A DNA stretch of 64,000 nt, from the NCBI GenBank assembly GCA_963715285.1, contig CAVQRU010000017.1, positions 62,001 to 126,000 on the forward strand. Direction: 5' to 3'. Below, piece by piece: positions 33,146 through 42,898 of the stretch (the stretch's first letter is position 1; the number at the start of each line of letters is the position of its first letter). The position numbers and the translations under genes were made by a program. Source of the stretch: Sva-07 sp963715285. Its GTDB lineage: Bacteria; Actinomycetota; Acidimicrobiia; Acidimicrobiales; Ilumatobacteraceae. The notes beneath the pieces are model-generated. The model was not told the origin of the DNA and did not search any database. It worked only from the letters and a program-made list of their open reading frames with translations.

Positions 33146-33913
33146 ATGACCGATCGCACCACCGTGCTCGTCCACGGCAACCCGGAGACCGCAGCGATCT
33201 GGGGTCCTCTCACCGCTGCGCTGCGCCAACGGGGACGGGCGAACGTCGTTGCCCTTTCGCCGCCGGGCTTCGGGGCGCCGGTCCCCGAGCACTTCGATCC
33301 GACGATGGACAACTATGCCGACTGGCTGGTCGGCGAACTCGACGCCATCCGAGCGGACGGGGCGGAGATCGACCTGCTCGGCCACGACTGGGGTGCGGGG
33401 CACGTCTACGGCGCGCTCGCTCGCCGCCCCGACCTCCTTCGGACCTGGACGGGCGACATCGCCGGCGTCCTCCACGCGGAGTACGTGTGGCACGCCGCTG
33501 CGCAGGCGTGGCAGACGCCCGACGTCGGCGAGCGAGTCGTCGCAGGACTGACGACAGCGAGCCACGACGAGAAGCTGGCGCGCTTCGTCGGCTTCGGTCT
33601 CCCCACCGACATCGCCGCCGAACTCGCGACCGGCTTGAACGCCGAGACGGGGCGCTGTGTCCTTCGGCTGTATCGAACCGGGGCCCAGCCCGCGGTGGGT
33701 CGGCTCGGCGACCGCCTCGCCGAGATGAAGCTGCCGCCGGGCCTGGTGGTCGACGCCGCGCTCGACCCGTACGTCTCGTCCGACCTCTCGAACGACATCG
33801 CCCGCCGGCTGGGCGCCGAGGCGCTCCGCCTCGACGGCCGTGGTCACTGGTGGATGATCGACGACGTCGACCCGGTCGCCGACTCGCTGCTCGCGTTCTG
33901 GGCGTCGCACTGA
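33146..33913 (+). CDS. Alpha/beta hydrolase with Asp nucleophile
   Basis: The 255-residue hydrolase starts with VLVHGNPETAAIWG (HGNP oxyanion motif). Its nucleophile elbow is GHDWGAG, so the nucleophile is Asp as in epoxide hydrolases and haloalkane dehalogenases, and the His is in RGHWWMIDD. The cap domain is short. The substrate is unknown. It is monocistronic, ending at a strong hairpin shared with the convergent acyl-CoA dehydrogenase. Confidence 0.87.
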   Translation: MTDRTTVLVHGNPETAAIWGPLTAALRQRGRANVVALSPPGFGAPVPEHFDPTMDNYADWLVGELDAIRADGAEIDLLGHDWGAGHVYGALARRPDLLRTWTGDIAGVLHAEYVWHAAAQAWQTPDVGERVVAGLTTASHDEKLARFVGFGLPTDIAAELATGLNAETGRCVLRLYRTGAQPAVGRLGDRLAEMKLPPGLVVDAALDPYVSSDLSNDIARRLGAEALRLDGRGHWWMIDDVDPVADSLLAFWASH

Positions 33914-33915
33914 GC

Positions 33916-33946
33916 GTTGCAGCAGGGGTCTGACCCCTGCTGCAAC
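33916..33946. terminator. Bidirectional hairpin with GGGGTCTGACCCC core
   Basis: A perfect 14-bp stem GTTGCAGCAGGGGT / ACCCCTGCTGCAAC closes a CTG loop between two convergent genes, 2 bp from each stop codon. No T-tract is present. Related cores occur at 42110-42146 and about 52030-52062. Confidence 0.75.
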
Positions 33947-33948
33947 AG

Positions 33949-35088
33949 TCACTCGACGGGGAGGCCGAGGTTCCTCGCGATGACGAGGCGCTGGATCTCG
34001 CTCGTGCCCTCACCGACCTCCAGGATCTTGGCGTCGCGGTAGAAGCGCGCCACGGGCGTCTCCTCCATGAAGCCCATTCCACCGAACACCTGCGTGGCGA
34101 CCCGCGCCGCATCCATCGCGGCCTCGGTCGAGTAGAGCTTGGCCATCGCGGCCGCCTGCCCGATCGGACGGTCGTGATCCTTCAACCACGCTGCCTTGTA
34201 GGTCAGGTTGTGCGCATTCTCGACCTGCACGGCGAGATCGGACAGCTGGAACGCCAGACCCTGGAAGCGCCCGATCGGGCCACCGAAGGCATGGCGCTGC
34301 GTCGCGTATTCGACGGAGAGTTCGAGGCACGCCCGAGCCGAGCCGAGCGCCAGGGCCGAGATGGCGATCCGGCCGTCGTCGAGAATCGACAGGAAGTTGC
34401 GGAATCCCTTCCCTGGCTGGCCGAGCAGGTTCTCGGCCGGGATCCGACAGTCGACGAAGGTGATGCCGTGGGTGTCGCTCGCGTGCCAGCCGAGCTTGTC
34501 GTAGGCCGGCTCGATGATCATCCCGGGCGTGCCGGCGGGGACGATGAACGCCGAGATGCCGTCACCGGTCCTCGCGGTGACGGTGACGACCGACGTGATG
34601 TCGGTGCCGCAGTTGGTGATGAAGGCCTTCGAACCATTGAGCACCCACTCGCCACCGACGAGTTCGGCTCGCGTTCGCGTCGCGCCGGCATCGGAACCAC
34701 CGTCGGGTTCGGTGAGGCCGAACGCACCGAGGGCGCGACCGGCAACGAGATCGGGAAGCCACTGGTCGCGCTGGTCGTCGGTCCCGAACCGGAAGATCGG
34801 GTTGGCGCCGAGGCCGACCCCCGCCGACAGGGTGATGCCCATCGACTGGTCGACGCGACCCAGCTCCTCGATCGCCACGCACAGTGACGCGAAGTCACCG
34901 CCCCCACCACCCCACCGCTCGGGGAACACGATGCCGAAGAGGCCGAGGTCGCCCATCGCCCACACGACGTCGGTGGGAAAGTGGCACGTCCGGTCCCAGG
35001 CGGCCGCGTGCGGAGCGATCTCCTGCTCGGCGAAGTCCCGGACGGACGATCGCAGCAGTTCGTGGTCGTCGCTCAGTTCCCAACTCAT
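33949..35088 (-). CDS. Acyl-CoA dehydrogenase
   Basis: The 379-residue FAD enzyme has ACAD signatures: FGLTEPDGGSDAGATRTRAE, the substrate-domain region RHAFGGPIGRFQGLAFQLSDLA, and the catalytic Glu in EVGEGTSEIQRLVIARNLGL. The residue pattern fits short- to medium-chain or isovaleryl/glutaryl relatives. It oxidises acyl-CoA to enoyl-CoA and passes electrons to ETF. It stands alone here. TAGCGT lies 9 nt upstream of the ATG at 35088. Confidence 0.93.
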   Translation of the reverse strand: MSWELSDDHELLRSSVRDFAEQEIAPHAAAWDRTCHFPTDVVWAMGDLGLFGIVFPERWGGGGGDFASLCVAIEELGRVDQSMGITLSAGVGLGANPIFRFGTDDQRDQWLPDLVAGRALGAFGLTEPDGGSDAGATRTRAELVGGEWVLNGSKAFITNCGTDITSVVTVTARTGDGISAFIVPAGTPGMIIEPAYDKLGWHASDTHGITFVDCRIPAENLLGQPGKGFRNFLSILDDGRIAISALALGSARACLELSVEYATQRHAFGGPIGRFQGLAFQLSDLAVQVENAHNLTYKAAWLKDHDRPIGQAAAMAKLYSTEAAMDAARVATQVFGGMGFMEETPVARFYRDAKILEVGEGTSEIQRLVIARNLGLPVE

Positions 35089-35161
35089 GATGGCCCGACG
35101 CTACCGATCCCGGCACGGAGGTGCCCCACCCACCGCCGGTGTCCGCCGGTACTGTCGGGGC

Positions 35162-36364
35162 GTGCGCCCGAGCCCGTCACGAAACGCACTCCTGTCGCTC
35201 GTCGCCGCGCTGACCGCCACGGGTGTCGGCTGCGCCGGGGCCTCGTCCGCCGTGGTCGCCGATCCGACGACCACCTCGCCGACCCCCCTCGCCGAGCCCA
35301 CCACGACCATCTCGCCCACCACGACCACCGGCGTCACCACGAGCACGACGAGCACGACCAGCAGCACGACGAGCACCACCACGACCAGCACGACCAGCAC
35401 GACCAGCACCACCACGACGACCGTCGAGCCTCTCCCGAACCCTGCCATGCCGGCGACGACTGCGGCATTCGACGCGATCGCTGCGGCCAACCCCGCGGCG
35501 ACGCTCACCGTGCGCCGCGACGGCCGGCCGGCACTCACCCGGGCCTCGGGCGTCACGATCGACGGCAGCGCGGCCACCTCCGACACCCCGATGGTGGTCG
35601 CGAGCGTCAGCAAGCTCCTGACCGCACTCCTCGTGGCCAGGCTGGACGAGGCAGGGTTCGTCGACGTCGACGCGCCCACCCCGTGGGCGGTCACCGGCAT
35701 CACGCCGCACCCTGCGTGGAACGACGTCACCCCGCGCGAACTGCTCACCCACACCTCGGGCATGCCGGTGGTGCGCAGCCGGTGGTTCGAGCGCTCGGGC
35801 GACTGCCGCTCGTTCCTGCCGACGCTGCTCGGTGCCCCACCGCAGGCGCACCGCGGTCGCTGGACGTACTCCAACGGCAACTACTGCGCGCTCGGTCTCG
35901 TCGTCGAAGGCCTCACCGGTGTGCCACTCGACGTGGCCGCTCAGACGATCCTCCTCGATCCGCTCGCGATCTCCGGGGTCCACCTGACCACCGGTGGCCA
36001 GTTGCCATCCGACGCCGGCTACGCGCTCGGCGTCGACCGGCTCGACCGGCTCGGCGGCGCCGGCAGCTTCATCGTGTCCACCGACGACCTCGCAACCGTC
36101 GTCGGCGCCACGACCGCACTCGACCGCGAACTGGTCACGTGGCCGGGCATCTTCGTCGACCAGTACGGCTGGGGCCACACCGGCAGCGTCGATGGCGCCG
36201 TGTCGTGTGTGTGGACGATGGAACTCGGCCGCACCGTGGTCGCCGCCACCGTGGCCGGCACCCGGCCCAACACGGGCGGAGCGGTCTGCGATCGGCTGCT
36301 GCCGGCGGTGGCCGCCGACCTGGGGATCGCGGCCACCGGGCCGCCCGACCGCTCACCACGCTGA
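35162..36364 (+). CDS. Serine hydrolase, beta-lactamase/class C type, Thr-rich linker
   Basis: The 400-residue secreted protein has a signal sequence (ALLSLVAALTATGVGCAGAS, with an atypical lipobox ending in Cys), then an extremely Thr/Ser-rich linker (about residues 45-92), then a beta-lactamase-fold domain with SxxK (SVSK), YxN (YSN) and HTG in place of KTG. It resembles D-alanyl-D-alanine carboxypeptidases/esterases of the AmpC family. The HTG replacement suggests esterase or peptidase activity rather than antibiotic hydrolysis. GTG at 35162 gives a proper n-region (RPSPSR). It is divergent from the acyl-CoA dehydrogenase gene. Confidence 0.85.
   Translation: MRPSPSRNALLSLVAALTATGVGCAGASSAVVADPTTTSPTPLAEPTTTISPTTTTGVTTSTTSTTSSTTSTTTTSTTSTTSTTTTTVEPLPNPAMPATTAAFDAIAAANPAATLTVRRDGRPALTRASGVTIDGSAATSDTPMVVASVSKLLTALLVARLDEAGFVDVDAPTPWAVTGITPHPAWNDVTPRELLTHTSGMPVVRSRWFERSGDCRSFLPTLLGAPPQAHRGRWTYSNGNYCALGLVVEGLTGVPLDVAAQTILLDPLAISGVHLTTGGQLPSDAGYALGVDRLDRLGGAGSFIVSTDDLATVVGATTALDRELVTWPGIFVDQYGWGHTGSVDGAVSCVWTMELGRTVVAATVAGTRPNTGGAVCDRLLPAVAADLGIAATGPPDRSPR
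35315..35425 (+). repeat. Codon-repeat tract encoding Thr/Ser linker
   Basis: A run of ACG, ACC and AGC codons encodes about 35 Thr/Ser residues linking the signal peptide to the hydrolase domain. The triplet repeats could slip in whole codons. Confidence 0.8.
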
Positions 36365-36440
36365 CCGGCCGAAACTGACCGGCGGACGCTGGTCAGCGAC
36401 GCACCAGCGGATCAGGCGAGGCGGTCAGGCGAGGTGCGGG

Positions 36441-37451
<1,011 letters not shown>

Positions 37452-37457
37452 CTCCAC

Positions 37458-37463
37458 ACCCTA
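37458..37463 (-). promoter_or_regulatory. -10 element of the HDAC-like gene
   Basis: TAGGGT on the minus strand ends 6 nt before GTG 37451, and decides that start over the one at 37457. Confidence 0.55.
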
Positions 37464-37549
37464 GGCACTGCGACCCGGACAGCAACAGACGTCACACCGG
37501 TACCTCGCAGCGATCGGAGATGACATGCTGAGGTCATGAGGTGTTCGCG

Positions 37550-40105
37550 ATGAGCAACGAGGAAGCAGCGGCGTCGCCGTGGGCGTCGTCGGTCGTGCTC
37601 GGAAGCGGTGACACCGCCTTCATCAGGCCGCTGACCCCCGACGACAAACCGGCTCTCGCCGAGTTCCACCGCCGCCAGTCGCCCGAGAGCATCTACCGCC
37701 GCTTCTTCTCACCCAAGCCGGAGCTCAGCGACAAGGAGCTCGACCACTTCACCGCCGTCGACATGGTCGATCGAGCAGCACTCGCCGTGGAATCGCACGA
37801 CGAGCTCATCGGCTGGGCGAGCTACGAGCGGTGGCCGGGGCGCAACGAGGCCGAGGCGGCCTTCATGGTCGACGACTCGCGTCACGGCGAAGGGATCGCC
37901 ACGCTCCTCCTCGAGCACCTCGCGGCAATCGCCGGATCGAACGGCATCGAGCGGTTCACCGCCGAGGTGCTCGGCGACAACCGCGCCATGCTCGCCGTGT
38001 TCGCGAAGGCCGGGTGGCCGTTGCAGCGACGGTTCGACTCGGGCGTCGTCGATCTCGACTGGGACCTCGCCACCACCGACGAGTTCCTCGACAGCGTCGA
38101 GCGCCGCGAGCAGCGCGCCGACTCCCGCGCCGTGGCGCGGATCCTCATCCCCCGAGCTGTCGCCGTCATCGGCGCATCCGAACGCCCCGGATCGGTCGGC
38201 GACGCCATCTGGCGTCACGTCTCCGACAGCGTCGAGGTCCCGACGTACGCGGTCAACCCGCGGTACGACACGATCCACGGCCAGACCTGCGTGCGCTCGA
38301 TCGACGACCTCCCCGACGAGGTGTCGCTCGCGATCATCGCGGTGCCGGCAACCGCACTCGACGCCACGATCGACGCCTGCATCGCGAAGCGCATGCGCGG
38401 TGCCGTCATCGTGACGTCGGTCGACGGGACCGACGTCGACGTCCCGGCACTGGTGGGCCGTGCGCGCCGCAACGGCCTGCGGATCATCGGACCGTCGAGC
38501 ATGGGCATCGCCTCGCCCCGCCCGGAGACGCGACTCCAGGCAGCCCTTGTCGAGGTGGCGCTCCCGCCCGGTGGTGTCGCGATCTCGATGCAGTCCGGAT
38601 CGCTCGGTGGGTCGTTGCTCCGCAAGGCCCGCGACGTCGATCTCGGGATCTCCTGGTTCGTCTCGCTCGGCGACAAGAGCGACATCTCGGCAAACGACCT
38701 CCTGCAGTTCTGGGAGTACGACGACAACACCACGGTCGTCGCGATGTACACCGAGTCGTTCGGCAACCCGCGCAAGTTCGCCCGCATCGCCCGGCGCGTG
38801 TCGCGCAGCCGTCCGATCGTCGCCGTACGCACCGGTGCCGCCGCCACCGGCGAGATGGGCGGCGCGCTCTACCAACAGGCCGGGTTGATCGAGGTGCCGA
38901 CCGTCCCGGCGCTCCTCGAGACCGTCCGCGTCCTCGCCACGCAACCGGTGCTGCAGGGGCCGCGGGTCGCCGTGCTCACCAACTCCCGCAGCCCCGGCAC
39001 CCTCGCGAGCGCCGCGCTCAGCGCCGCCGGACTCGACCCGGTGACCGGGCCGGTGACGCTCGACTGGAGCGCACGCTCGACCGACTATCCCGCCGCCATG
39101 CGCGCCGCACTCGACGACGACAGCGTCGACGGTCTGCTGGTGATCCATGCGCCGGCAGTCGCCGACGACGTCGACGCCGCGGCGCGGGACATCGATGCCG
39201 GCGCCGCCGACTCGACGAAACCGGTCGTGGCGGTCCTGCTCGGCGGAGCCGACGGTCCGGTCTGCCCGGGTTCTCGTGTTCCGGCGTTCACCTTCCCCGA
39301 GCAGGCAGCTGCGGTGCTCGGCCGATCGCACGCCTACGCACGTTGGCTCCGCGACGAAGCCGAGATCCCCGACGACACCGCACGGCACGTCGACCCCGCG
39401 GCGGCGCATGCGATCATCGGCGACGCGGTCGCGACGGCGGGCGACGACCCGATCCGCCTCGACCTCGCCACTCGCCGTCGCCTGCTCGGCACGTACGGCA
39501 TCGACATGGCCCCGGTGTCCGAGACGACACCGAGCACCGCCGTGGTCGACGCCAACCGGATCGGCTACCCGGTGGCCCTCAAGGCCATCCGTCGCCGCCC
39601 GGGACGTTCGGCTCGCGCCGGAGTCGCACTCGACCTCACCACCGACGACGACGTCGAGGAGGCGATCGCCGTGATGCGCGAATCGCTCGGCCCCGACGCC
39701 GACGACCTGATGGTGCAGGCGATGACCGCGCCGGGCGTCGACGTCAGGATTCGCTGCGAGCACGACGAGCGCCTCGGCGCGATCGTCACGGTGGGGCTCG
39801 GCGGCGCCCAGGCCGACGCCATCGACGACCGCACCAGCCGACTCGCCCCGGTGTCACCGGCGAGCGCGACGACGATGCTCACCGAAACCCGCTTGATGGC
39901 CGCGCTCGACGCGGCCGGCTTCGACTCGTGGAGGCTCGTCGATGCGATCGTGCTCGCCGCCCAGTTGGCATCGGACCATCCGGAGATCGCCGAACTCGAT
40001 CTCAATCCGGTGATCGTGTCCGACGATGGCGCCGTCGTCACCGATGCGCTGATCCGGCTCGAACCCACGAATATCGAGGACGGACCACTTCGTCGGCTTG
40101 ACTAG
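37550..40105 (+). CDS. GNAT / acyl-CoA synthetase (NDP-forming) fusion, Pat-like lysine acetyltransferase
   Basis: The 851-residue protein begins with a GNAT acetyltransferase domain (about 15-170; acetyl-CoA loop DSRHGEGIATLLLEHL), then a CoA-binding domain (about 195-325; RAVAVIGASERPGSVG), a succinyl-CoA-ligase-like region (about 335-500; SMQSGSLGGSLLRKA) and an ATP-grasp domain (about 620-845; GYPVALKAIRRRP). Salmonella Pat has the same parts in the opposite order. Such proteins acetylate and inactivate acyl-CoA synthetases. ATG at 37550 has GAGGTG upstream; the in-frame GTG at 37541 is less likely. It is divergent from the deacetylase gene. Confidence 0.9.
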   Translation: MSNEEAAASPWASSVVLGSGDTAFIRPLTPDDKPALAEFHRRQSPESIYRRFFSPKPELSDKELDHFTAVDMVDRAALAVESHDELIGWASYERWPGRNEAEAAFMVDDSRHGEGIATLLLEHLAAIAGSNGIERFTAEVLGDNRAMLAVFAKAGWPLQRRFDSGVVDLDWDLATTDEFLDSVERREQRADSRAVARILIPRAVAVIGASERPGSVGDAIWRHVSDSVEVPTYAVNPRYDTIHGQTCVRSIDDLPDEVSLAIIAVPATALDATIDACIAKRMRGAVIVTSVDGTDVDVPALVGRARRNGLRIIGPSSMGIASPRPETRLQAALVEVALPPGGVAISMQSGSLGGSLLRKARDVDLGISWFVSLGDKSDISANDLLQFWEYDDNTTVVAMYTESFGNPRKFARIARRVSRSRPIVAVRTGAAATGEMGGALYQQAGLIEVPTVPALLETVRVLATQPVLQGPRVAVLTNSRSPGTLASAALSAAGLDPVTGPVTLDWSARSTDYPAAMRAALDDDSVDGLLVIHAPAVADDVDAAARDIDAGAADSTKPVVAVLLGGADGPVCPGSRVPAFTFPEQAAAVLGRSHAYARWLRDEAEIPDDTARHVDPAAAHAIIGDAVATAGDDPIRLDLATRRRLLGTYGIDMAPVSETTPSTAVVDANRIGYPVALKAIRRRPGRSARAGVALDLTTDDDVEEAIAVMRESLGPDADDLMVQAMTAPGVDVRIRCEHDERLGAIVTVGLGGAQADAIDDRTSRLAPVSPASATTMLTETRLMAALDAAGFDSWRLVDAIVLAAQLASDHPEIAELDLNPVIVSDDGAVVTDALIRLEPTNIEDGPLRRLD

Positions 40106-40109
40106 AGAC

Positions 40110-40703
40110 GTGGACCTCGGCATCGTCATCCCGCTGATCGTTCTCCCGCTCGTGATCATCGGGGTGTTCGTGTGGTACCGCCGCTCGATCGACCGGATGC
40201 GCCCCGACGAAGCGAAGCCGGTGTCGGGAGTGCGACTCACCGCCGAAGCACTCCACCGGCTCGAGTCGCCGCCGTGGCGCGTGGTCTACGAGATCGGCGG
40301 TGCCCTCGGGGGCGTCGATCACGTGGTGATCGGACCACCCGGGGTGATCGCCATCACGACGGTGGTCGCCGACCGGCCCGACCCCGACCGTCTGACCGCG
40401 TCCGCCGGCGCCGCCCAGCTCGTGGCCGAGGCGGCCGTCGCCCGTGGTCCGGTCGACGAGCTCGCTCGGCCGGCAGGCTCGACCTGCCAGTGGTCGGCCC
40501 GCGTGTTCTGGGGAGCTCCGGATCCGAAGCGTCCGGCGTCGGACGAGATCGCCCACGGCAACCTCCTGGTCGAGGGGCAGCGCATCGGCACCTGGCTGGC
40601 AGAGCTGGATCCACCGCCCGGGGGACGACTCGAACCCGCCCAGGTCGATCTCACCTGGCAGGCGATCGTGATGGGCATCGGCCGCCCCGACCCGCTCGGC
40701 TGA
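40110..40703 (+). CDS. Membrane protein with degenerate NERD-like domain
   Basis: The 197-residue protein has one N-terminal membrane helix (IVIPLIVLPLVIIGVFVWY) and a domain with DHVVIGPPGVIAITTVV, matching the core of nuclease-related NERD domains (DHVVIGPNGVFVIETK). The catalytic Lys of EtK is replaced, so nuclease activity is doubtful. GTG at 40110 is 4 bp after the upstream stop; a TTG at 40098 is an alternative. Probably co-transcribed with the GNAT-synthetase fusion. Confidence 0.65.
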   Translation: MDLGIVIPLIVLPLVIIGVFVWYRRSIDRMRPDEAKPVSGVRLTAEALHRLESPPWRVVYEIGGALGGVDHVVIGPPGVIAITTVVADRPDPDRLTASAGAAQLVAEAAVARGPVDELARPAGSTCQWSARVFWGAPDPKRPASDEIAHGNLLVEGQRIGTWLAELDPPPGGRLEPAQVDLTWQAIVMGIGRPDPLG

Positions 40704-40751
40704 CATTCGCCGGGAGCGCGGCGTCCCTCCCGACGGACCGGGCCATCCCAG

Positions 40752-40757
40752 TAGCGT
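40752..40757 (+). promoter_or_regulatory. -10 element of the M20 peptidase gene (leaderless)
   Basis: TAGCGT ends 6 nt before ATG 40764. Confidence 0.55.
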
Positions 40758-40763
40758 TGGCCC

Positions 40764-42112
40764 ATGGCCTCCCCCGACGAGTTCACCGGACCGACGACCG
40801 AGCTGCTCCAAGCGTTGATCCGCAACGCCTGCGTCAACGACGGCACCCCCGATTCCGGTGGGGAGACCCGCAACTCTGATCTGCTCGTGACGTACCTCGA
40901 AGGCGCCGGTCTCGAGGTCGAACGGTTCACACCCCGCGCGGGGCGCGACTCGATGGTGGCCCGGATCGAGGGCTCCGATCCCGACGCACCGTCGCTGTGC
41001 CTGATGGGCCACACCGACGTCGTGCCGGTCAATCCGGACGGCTGGCACAACGACCCGTTCGGCGGCGAGGTGATCGATGGTGAGGTCTGGGGCGCGGCGC
41101 CATCGACATGCTGAATCTCACCTCGTCGATGGCCGTGGCGTTCCGACGTCTCGCGACCGAGGGGTTCCGCCCCAAGGGCGACCTGATCTACTTCGGCGTC
41201 GGCGACGAGGAGGCCGGCGGGGTGTGGGGAGCGGAGTGGATGGTCGAGCACCACTGGGACGCGATCGCAGCCGACTACGTGCTCACCGAGCTCGGGGGTT
41301 GGTCGTCGGTCGACCACCACGGACATCGCACGGTCACGGTCAACGTCGGCGAGAAGGGCATGTCCTGGCGTCGTCTCACCGTTCGCGGCACCCCTGGGCA
41401 CGGCTCGATGCCGTTCGGCGCCGACAACGCCCTGATCAAGGCCGCTGAGGTGGTGCGCCGCCTCGCTGCATTCCGTCCTGCCGCCCACATCGACGACATC
41501 TGGCGTGCGAAGGTCGCGACGATGGATCTGCCCGACGACCTACGCGACGGACTGCTGTCGACCGAGACGCTGTTCTCGACGCTCGAGTCGATGCCCGTTC
41601 CGGTCGCTCGCATGTGCCACGCCGAGACCCACACCACGTTCTCGCCGAACGTCGTTCACGGTGGCCAGAAGACGAACACGATCCCCGACGTCATCGAGAT
41701 CGACGTCGACATCCGCACGGTCCCCGGCACGACGCGCGACGACGTCGAGTCGATGCTGCGCGAGGCCCTGGGCGACATGTACGACCAGGTCGAGGTCACC
41801 GTGCTCCAGCACAGCGACCCGACCGCGTGTGACTTCGGCTCCTCGAACGCACTGTGGGAGACCGTCACCAAGCACACCCAGATCGCGTATCCCGGCGCCG
41901 AGCTCGTGCCGGGCCTGATCGTCGGCGGCACCGATGCCCGCTTCTACCGCAAGCGCGGGGTGACCGCCTACGGCGCCGGCCTGTTCTCCCCACGGATGGA
42001 CTTCGCCACGTTCGGTTCCCGGTTCCACGGCAACGACGAACGCATCGACATCGAATCGCTCGGTCTGTCCGGCCACTACTTCTACGGCATCGCCAAGGAC
42101 CTCACCGGCTGA
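40764..42112 (+). pseudogene. M20 family metallopeptidase, broken by a single-base deletion
   Basis: The reading frame from ATG 40764 (MASPDEFTGPTTELLQALIR) contains the metal-binding GHTDVV and reaches GEVWG, then leaves frame and stops at 41112-41114. The next frame resumes with RGAIDMLNLTSSMAVAF, which completes the family motif WGRGAxDM, and continues with the catalytic GDEEAGG to stop at 42112. Restoring one base near 41092-41093 (G/C run ctggggcgcggcgcc) rejoins a 449-residue dipeptidase/deacylase. It is either a real frameshift or an assembly error, and all other family features are intact. Confidence 0.85.
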
Positions 42113-42146
42113 ATGAGACGCGGGGTCAGACCCCGCGTCTCATTCA
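42110..42146. terminator. Bidirectional hairpin with GGGGTCAGACCCC core
   Basis: A perfect 18-bp stem (42110-42127 with 42129-42146) around a single A covers the M20 stop codon and the convergent cofE stop codon (42144-42146), so both stops form its ends. Confidence 0.75.
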
Positions 42147-42896
42147 GCGGAAGAGGTCGCGTTCGGCGTCGCGGAGGACGGGGGCCATCGTCGCGTCGTC
42201 GTCGGTCGCCCACTGGTGGCCGCGGACCACCGCCACCGGCACCCGACTCGTGTTGCCCTTCACGAGCTCGGCCGCGGCCGTGAGTTCGTCGGCGACGCAG
42301 ATCTCCTGGACCCGGAACTCGTGGCCGTGCGGGTCGTGCTGGCCGATGTAGCTGTGCAGCGGATGCATTCCCGCGATGCCGATCGCGATGTCGGTCTGCC
42401 CCTCGCGCCAGGGCCGCCCGAAGGTGTCGCTGATCACGACGGCGACGTCGACCCCCAACTCGGCGAAGCGCTGACGGAACCGCCGGGCCGAGGCGTCGGA
42501 GTCCTCCGGGAGGACCAGCACGCGGCCGTGAGCGCCGCTCGACGACTGGTCGACACCCGAGTTCGCACAGCAGAAGCCGTGGTGCGTTTCGGTGATCAAC
42601 ACCGGGCCGATCTGGCGGATGATCCGCTTCGACTCACGCAGCACCACTTCGACGACACGCGGATCCTTCTCCCAGCGCTCGGCCCAGCTCCTCGCGAAGA
42701 CCGACGGCTCGACGGTGTCGAGCTCGACGGAGCATCCCTCGGCCTTCGACACGATCTTCGACGTGACCACCACGACGTCACGATCGACCAGCGGCACGCC
42801 GTTGGCGTCAGCTGCCGCCACGATCTGCGCAGCGAGATCGTCGCCGGCAACGATCTCGGGCAGACCCTCGATACCGACGACCTCGAGGCGCGCCAT
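42144..42896 (-). CDS. cofE: Coenzyme F420-0:L-glutamate ligase
   Basis: CofE adds glutamates to F420-0 with GTP. The 250-residue protein shows the family blocks DRDVVVVTSKIVSKAEG, TETHHGFCCANSGVDQSS, and VISDTFGRPWREGQTDIAIG. It stands without cofC/cofD, so other F420 genes are elsewhere. No FMN-reductase extension like that of mycobacterial FbiB is present. ATG at 42896 is 2 bp after the preceding hydrolase stop; a TTG at 42902 would overlap it. Its stop lies in a hairpin shared with the M20 gene. Confidence 0.93.
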   Translation of the reverse strand: MARLEVVGIEGLPEIVAGDDLAAQIVAAADANGVPLVDRDVVVVTSKIVSKAEGCSVELDTVEPSVFARSWAERWEKDPRVVEVVLRESKRIIRQIGPVLITETHHGFCCANSGVDQSSSGAHGRVLVLPEDSDASARRFRQRFAELGVDVAVVISDTFGRPWREGQTDIAIGIAGMHPLHSYIGQHDPHGHEFRVQEICVADELTAAAELVKGNTSRVPVAVVRGHQWATDDDATMAPVLRDAERDLFR

Positions 42897-42898
42897 CG

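Noticed and set aside
35315..35425. CRISPR-like or minisatellite array
   Set aside because: The repeats are in-frame Thr/Ser codons of a linker in the serine hydrolase, without spacers.
37541..37549. GTG at 37541 as start of the GNAT fusion
   Set aside because: The GAGGTG around it works as the Shine-Dalgarno for ATG 37550.
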